From the NCBI GenBank assembly GCA_033439795.1, contig JAUTDP010000008.1, positions 2,666,001 to 2,730,000 on the forward strand: 64,000 nucleotides of DNA. The letters are read 5' to 3'. Under the pieces are notes generated by a model, which searched no databases, was not told the DNA's origin, and saw only the letters and a program-made list of their open reading frames with translations. The first letter of the stretch is position 1. The number at the start of each line of letters is the position of its first letter. Position numbers and translations under genes: made by a program. Source of the stretch: Sordaria brevicollis (taxonomy: Eukaryota > Ascomycota > Sordariomycetes > Sordariales > Sordariaceae). Positions 58,006-64,000 of the stretch are shown piece by piece.

Positions 58006-61000
58006 TCAAAGCTCGTCGTCCTCGAGTTCGCTGGGCTTCAGCAAACCGCTAACCTTGGATCTCCTCTCGATATCGGCCGCCTTGGCCGCCGTCTCTTGCT
58101 GCTCCTTCTCGAGGAGATAGAGCTCGGCGTTGTCGCCGGCGAACTCCCTAAGAGAGATGAGGAAGTCACGCAGCGCGAGGCGAAACTTGTCGTACTGGGT
58201 GTTAAGAGTGAAGAGACCCTCAACAAATGAGGTAATCTGGGCACTATTGTGCATTTTGGTTAGTTCTGGTACTAGGTTCGAAAGCTGTGGGAAGAAAGCT
58301 TACGGAGTAAGGTTGGCAAAAGCGTTCTGAAGTAAAGTGCCAACGAACATGGTCAGGAACTCCTTGTTGCCAGTACCTGGCTGAGCCTGATCGGGCTGGT
58401 AAATGGGGCCCTGGATCCTTGGGGGAGAGCCATCGGCAGGGTGGACAAAGTAGACCATGCGCATGAGTAGCATAGATTGGGTCTTGAAGCCAGCCTTGTG
58501 GTCCTGATCGGTAAGGACGAAGAAGACATCCTGGAGAATGCTGACAAAGAACTGGTTGAAGAAGGCGTTGGAGGTCTGGACATCGGTCTTCTCAGCGATG
58601 TTGTTGACAAGCTCTAGGCACATGTTAAGGCCGGCAGTCTCAACATCGCGGTTGTCGTGCTTGCTAGCCCACATGCACGAATCGATAACGAACTTGAACT
58701 GACGGTTGTCGAGCTTCAGGAGCGCAGGGAAGCAGTGAAGGTTGATAGCGCGGAGAAGGTTGAAGAACTCGACACGGTGCTCGGGGTATTCGGAGAAGTT
58801 CTTGTTGATCATGTCCAGCGTGCACTCGAAGACATTCTCCATGATGATCGGTACCTGATCCTCCATCAAAGCCGAGAGCTTGGTGATCATGGCGGTCATG
58901 GCCCTCAAGACCTCGGCGTCACGAGCACCAGGAACGTTACGGTTGTAGTCAACAAGCACCGAATCCAAAAGAGGAGGCACCATCTGCTCCCGCACGGCCT
59001 GGAGGTCCTCAGCCTTGTCGACATAGGTCTCGATGAGCTTGAGAATCTCCTTCTTGATGGTCCGTAGACCGCGGACCTTGGGCATCTTGGTAGCAATCTC
59101 ACCCTCACGAGCAACAGCTTCCGAAATCAGCTGACTGGTGGCAGCATACATCTGGAGCATGTCGCTGTACAGGTTGCCGATTTGGGGGAAGAAGTAGGTA
59201 CCGATAGATGAGCAAGCGGAGACGTTGGTCTTCATGATGTTGCCGATAACCTTGATGGTCTCGGCATCCTGGAGAATGTTAGGGTTGAGACTAGCTTGCC
59301 TAATAATCTCCTGCCAGGCCATGTTGGGAATCTGCATAAGCTCAGAAAGTAGCCGTTCCTGCTGGTGCCTGTTGCCTTGAGCGGCGACCATATAACCGCA
59401 AGCCTCGTAGAAAGTGTGGACCTGCTGAGGAGTCAAGTCGCATGTGATCTTACCAAGGTCCCTGATGATCTCCTCAATGAAGGGCTGAGACTCGCTAGGC
59501 TGGAGCGCAACAAAGTGGCGTCTGCAAGACTTGGCGATCTTGATGAAGGTATCGCAGGCCATGTCCTGCACACCCTCATGAGACTCGTGCATGAACTCGA
59601 ACAGCTTGTTGACGACCGTCTTGAGAAACTTCCAATGAGCCTTGAGGAAGCGGGGATACTGGCCGACAATGTACATGATGTTACTGGCGACAACGGCCTT
59701 GTTGTCCTTGCCGCGCTTCATCTCAGTCAGTCCAAGAAGATCCTTGATAACGGTAACGAGGAACCTCTTCTCCGTCTCTTCGTTCATGGCCAGGGAGATG
59801 GAACCAATTGCCCAGCAGAGAACGTTGCAGTTGTGCCACGACCACTCAGTTCCATCGACTTGGCGTGCGAGCTTGTCGGTCATGATCTGCTCGGTATCGA
59901 CCACATCCAAATGCGTAAGGTAAACGAGACACTCGCGAATAGTCTTGTAAAGCTGGACAGTGTCGGTTTCCTTGACGAACTCGCGGACGATCTCGCCCTC
60001 GTCGTTCTCGACAATGAGAACCTCCTCGGGGCGCACCATCTTCTCGATCATGACAACACGCAGGTTGGAAAGAATCTCGTTGTACTTGTGCTTGCGGAGG
60101 GGATAGTTGTTGAGAAGAGCCGGGTTCGGGGCGCCGCTGGTCTGGAGACCTCCGCTGAGAAGGGGGTTCATGTCGGAAAGGGGCAAGGCCTGCATCTCCT
60201 CATAGAGCTCCTGGACAAGTTTAAGCCAGTAGTCGAGGCAGATCTTGAAGATTTCGCGGTCCTCGATCTGCGAAATCCTGATTAGGTAGTAGTGACCATG
60301 GGTGAGGAAGTCACGGTTGGGCAAGTTTTCAATGAGCTAGATGCCACAGTTAGCAGCACGATCATGAACCCACAGGTATTGTGCTACTTACGGGCAGGTG
60401 CATGCCGAAGAAATTGCAAAGGAACAGCGCCAAGTTCTGAATGAATTCTTGGTCGCGAGAGTTGCTGGCAGGATACGTCGCCTTCAAATCCATGCTGAGA
60501 GGAATGATGTTGGAGATGGTGGTCAGGACCTCGGTGAACATTTTGATAAGGGCTTCGCCATAGTTGGGTTGTTGACCAGTAGGGCCTCCTATTTGCAGAC
60601 CACCAATCTCGGTCAAGCACTGAAGAGTGATGTTGCGAAATTCCGGAACCTCCAAGAAACGCGTCCTAAGGGTTTCGATGAGAGGGGTCTCGAAGATATA
60701 ACCGAGAGGGATCCAGTTGCAGAAGCGCAACAGAGTCTCGAGGGTGGCCTTGATAAGGCTGGGCTGGTTCGCAGAGTTGAGAACCTCCTGGCAAAGCTGG
60801 AAAATTTGCGAGAACTCGGCGCACATGGTCGTCTTGAGGTTCCGTGTCTTCGTCGACGTCATCTGTTCGGCGGAGTAGTCAAAGACCTCTTCGGAGAGGA
60901 GGCGCAGGATGATCATGTTGTTCTCGCAAATCGAAAGGCTCGAGCGGGAGGCAGAGATGATCTCGTTGATGAAAGTAGGCCAGTTGTGAGGCCACTCCTG

Positions 61001-61632
61001 CTTGAGGACGGAGACGAGAACGAGGTTGAGCTTGTTGAGCAGGACACGGTGGGCCTTGAGAAGCTCTTCGGAACTCGAACATTGGAGGATATACTGGACG
61101 ACGAAGTTACGGATACCTGGGAGCAGAGGTCAGCGACTGAAGAGACCAGCAAGCTTGAGAAACGGCAGGGCTGTCGCATACCATGGCACTGCTCGCGGGG
61201 GAGCACCTTCCACCTCGTCATAATCACATTGTCGAGGACTTGTAACCCCAAGTCTATAAACCCTGTCAGCATAAGACATCCTGGAGATGGAGTGTTTGGG
61301 TGTATGGGCGGGGTTGACGAACACTTTGTTTGCTCGTAGGTAGCCTTCTGGAGGATCTCGTCGACCATCAACCAGGCATCGGGGTCTTCCTTGAACTATT
61401 CAACAGTTGCATATCAGCCTGGCTGTTCGCGGCGCGAGAGGCTAGAGCTTGGCCGTTAGCTAACATACCTGATTCAAGACGGTTTGCGCTTGAGCTTGCT
61501 ATTAAAGTAGAAAACAGAAGGTTAGCTTCAACACGATACAAAACAGCATGTGGCGTCGTCATTTACCGTCTCACCGCGACCCTCATAGAAGGTGCGGACC
61601 TGGTTGTCCAGTTCCTCGATGGAGAGGGGCAT
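58006..61632 (-). CDS. crm1: Exportin-1 / CRM1 nuclear export receptor (7 exons, 1078 aa)
   Basis: CRM1 binds leucine-rich nuclear export signals together with Ran-GTP and carries cargo through nuclear pores. Exons in transcript order: 61567-61632, 61469-61498, 61323-61395, 61182-61253, 60392-61116, 58304-60336, 58006-58243. All are GT-AG and sum to 1079 codons, the usual length for the family. The N-terminus has the CRIME/importin-beta-like region ([23 protein letters not shown], then [10 protein letters not shown]). The export-signal groove lies in [46 protein letters not shown]. The C-terminal helix and acidic end are PSELEDDEL. Residue 526, the position of the leptomycin-reactive Cys in human and fission yeast CRM1, is Thr. 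Exon 2 is only 30 bp. Long open frames on the opposite strand are codon-bias shadows. Confidence 0.97.
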
Positions 61633-63579
61633 GGTCGCGTTCCTCTACTGGGTTGAGATGCAGAGGGATAGTAGCCAAGTAGGTACAGCAGATAGCTGAA
61701 CAGAGGATAGTCGCGAGCAAGATGGGTTTGCTGCTACCAAAAGGTCGTCGAGACAGTTGGTTACTGAAGAGATCGACAATTTCTTTGCTAGTTCGGCGGG
61801 GGGGAAAGCACTGGGTAGTTGGGTGGAAAGAGGTGAGGGGTGTTGAGTTGTTTGGGTCCAGGTGTCGAGTGGTGTGCAATGGCCCAGGTCCTCACGGTGC
61901 GTGCCAAACGAAACGAAGCGCGGCTGGCTTGGACCGTTGCTGGGGACGGGAGATGGAATGAATAATCCAGTCGGGAGGAGTACGTGGGGCGCAATCGTAC
62001 GTAGTCGCGAGCCTGGGGCGAGAGAACGAAACAACGAACGGGCCGAGTCGGGTGGTCGTTGGTTGTGTTGGGTTGGCGATTTGAGGTGTTGAGTGTTGAT
62101 CAGTTGCAAGTCGAAAAAGATTTGGCGAAAAAAGCGAACCTCGAGGCTGCAGAGTTGCAAAAGGCGTGAAGGGCCTGCGCGCGGCGGTGCAGTGGGAGTG
62201 CACTTCAATTTGCAGTGGGATGACGGAGGTTATGGAGCTGGAGAAGGAGAATTGAGAATCGGGTCGAAAGCTCAGAAGGCCGAACCGTGACCCCACCAGC
62301 CTCCCGTCTCGATATGGCATGCACGCCCCGGTTGGAAATCGCCCTTGTTCGTTCGTTGCAGTGAGCTTCAAGTTGACGGGTCAGGTTGACGCCCTCCGCG
62401 CTCTCACTGGACCTTACGAGTGAACGGGTCTCCCTGCCTCTGGAACGACTTCCCTTCCTGGCCTTCACTCTTTTTTTTCGATAACACCACTGGCGCACGT
62501 TGGCAGGACGTCGGGTTTCAGATGCCGTTCACTTCGCGTAACCCAACATGGAAGGTACTTGGACTCTTAGCAGCAGCCCAAAGTTAGAGGTATTCAAAAA
62601 CCAGTGACAGTAAATTTTCAAACACAACGAGATGGTTTATAGTTTAACTTGATGCTTTGTCTTTCATGATGAACAAATGTGTTTTCACCGTTTGAAGATA
62701 AGAGGTGCAGTGGAGGCCTACTCGCAACTAAGGGCGAGAGCTTCAGTTGTTAACCACCATAGTTACGTGAGACTTTGGAGCTTACCAGTTAGTTAGATTC
62801 TCTCCCATTACGACGCATGCTACATTCTTACCACTGTTCTAACAAATCAAGACCCTCAGATCACCGAGGCTCAAAACACTTTGTCGAGTCTGTTCAATTT
62901 CAATAAGCAGCTCTCACAGCGTGAGACCCCCTCACCACCGGACGTATCATGAGATATCTCATCCGGCACATCGCTGTTAGCTCCATATGTCACCCCAGTT
63001 GCCTAGGCCCAGGCGACAGGGTTGCCCCGCTTTCGCTACCCTTGATTTGTCCAAACGGCGACGAAAAGCTCAGGCTTGCCGGTTGTCAGTTTGCTCGCCT
63101 CGCCTCGGTACTTCTTCCATGTACCTTGTGACTGATAAGATCTCTTATCGAAGACACCCCACGACGCTGGCACGGTTTGAAGCTCATTTTGGGAATTACA
63201 GGTATAGTGAACTCATGTCATTGATGTAACAAGTTGCAGCCTACCTATTTAGACCCATTGTTTATCCCAAGTCGATATTGGTGATAAGAAAGCCGTGTTA
63301 CAGCATTGCCGTTATGCAACCACTTTATGCAAGGGTTACCTTCGAGGGACAGATTCCATTGAATAGCAAGGTGTGGAGAAGCGGGTATTGATTTTTATTT
63401 TCCTTTCAAAGCATTCATCACTGTTCACATTCCCATACTCGCTGTAATGTGCCACTATGCGATCCAGTTACGGGTAAAGGCAGCTTTTCTCCAAGAAAAT
63501 CCAAGATGGTATATATCGTGACTCCAAAATGACTCCGGCTTTTTTATATACACCTATTCCCTGCACTAACCCGGCCAGT
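61633..63579. other. crm1 promoter region and 3' region of the aminotransferase gene
   Basis: The crm1 promoter and leader should lie in about 61633-62500; the stretch before 63579 should be the 3' UTR of the aminotransferase gene. No gene recognised between them. Confidence 0.55.
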
Positions 63580-64000
63580 CTAAGCCTTTTGGTAACCGCA
63601 CTCGGACAGACCCTCCTCGAGAGCCTTGAGGGCCTTCTCAACGTGGCCTCTGCTAGGATCCAACACACTGACGCCCATGTGGCCGAAGCGGATGTACTTG
63701 GCGGCGATGGCCTTGTGGATGCCACCGGCAAACACAACACCCCTGGAAGCGAGCTTGGGGAGGAGCTCGGCGCCCTTGACGGTCTCGGGGAGGTAGATGG
63801 CGGTCATGCCGTGGGCCTGGTCGTCGGGGTTTGCAGCGACCTGCTTGAGGCCGAGGGCGGCGATGCCAGCCTTGATCTTATCCGAAGCAGCCTTGTGGGC
63901 AGCGAACCTTTCCTTGACGCCCTGGGCGACGATCTGGGTAAGGGCGGTATGGAGGGCGCGGACGAGCTGGGGAGAGGGAGTAGCGAAGTAGGAAGGCTTC
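63580..64000 (-). CDS. Alanine-glyoxylate aminotransferase, class V, C-terminal part (runs off window)
   Basis: PLP-dependent aminotransferase of the AGT/serine-pyruvate family, transferring an amino group from alanine (or serine) to glyoxylate to give glycine. The last 139 codons are present and uninterrupted from the window edge to the TAG at 63580-63582; the start and PLP-lysine region lie outside. Visible family features are PSYFATPSPQLVRALHTAL, the small C-terminal domain beginning near MTAIYLPETVKGAELLPKLASRG, and YIRFGHMG, whose Arg binds the substrate carboxylate. The protein ends GYQKA, with no SKL-type peroxisomal signal. Orientation is the same as crm1, 1.9 kb apart. Confidence 0.9.
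   Translation of the reverse strand, partial: KPSYFATPSPQLVRALHTALTQIVAQGVKERFAAHKAASDKIKAGIAALGLKQVAANPDDQAHGMTAIYLPETVKGAELLPKLASRGVVFAGGIHKAIAAKYIRFGHMGVSVLDPSRGHVEKALKALEEGLSECGYQKA

Noticed and set aside
59365..61339. Open frames of about 306 and 313 codons on the plus strand opposite crm1
   Set aside because: They lie antisense to strongly conserved CRM1 exons, run across its introns and have no domain; they are shadows of biased codon use.

Overview
The window reads as nuclear DNA of a filamentous ascomycete, most likely Neurospora or a close Sordariales relative. Three things point there. Genes have short introns with GTAAGT-type donors, CTAAC-type branch sites and CAG/TAG acceptors. 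The proteins (allantoicase, a Chs7-family membrane protein, exportin CRM1, an ankyrin-DIL protein) have their best resemblance in Pezizomycotina. Two long blocks are almost stripped of CpA/TpG and turned into TA-rich DNA, which is the signature of repeat-induced point mutation (RIP). Species assignment is inference; no search was run.

Layout. 1-4010 holds no gene I can support. 4011-5325 (+) is a six-exon Chs7-family chitin synthase export chaperone gene. 6484-7411 (-) is a cytochrome b561-type membrane protein. 8716-9854 (+) is allantoicase, with GATA-factor sites and a TATA box upstream. 10972-13776 (+) is an ankyrin plus DIL domain protein. 15463-19921 is an apparently unmutated 4.46-kb DNA transposon with 58-bp terminal inverted repeats. 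It carries an intact DD34E Tc1/mariner-type transposase (+) and a large convergent passenger gene (-). 20844-24612 (+) is a TBC-domain Rab GAP. 25878-27805 (+) is a single-pass membrane protein with a Cys-rich ectodomain.

28145-34313 is a RIP-destroyed 6.2-kb DNA transposon with 15-bp inverted repeats and an 8-bp target duplication; one of its two coding relics resembles fungal DUF6589/KDZ-type proteins. 34.3-42.9 kb is gene-poor. 42898-44513 (+) is a conserved-looking low-complexity protein. 45927-46270 is a 344-bp MITE with TA target duplication. 48184-53730 is a complete but RIP-destroyed Ty1/copia element with 194-bp LTRs and a 5-bp target duplication. 53.7-58.0 kb is gene-poor. 58006-61632 (-) is exportin-1/CRM1 (7 exons, 1078 aa). 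63580-64000 (-) is the C-terminal part of an alanine-glyoxylate aminotransferase running off the window.

The host genes are ordinary single-copy housekeeping or wall/nitrogen genes and do not form a pathway cluster. The region's interest lies in its mobile DNA: four different elements in 38 kb. Two are obliterated by genome defence, while the two-gene mariner-like element looks untouched. That element, whose passenger protein I could not assign to a family, is the best candidate for an undescribed system.
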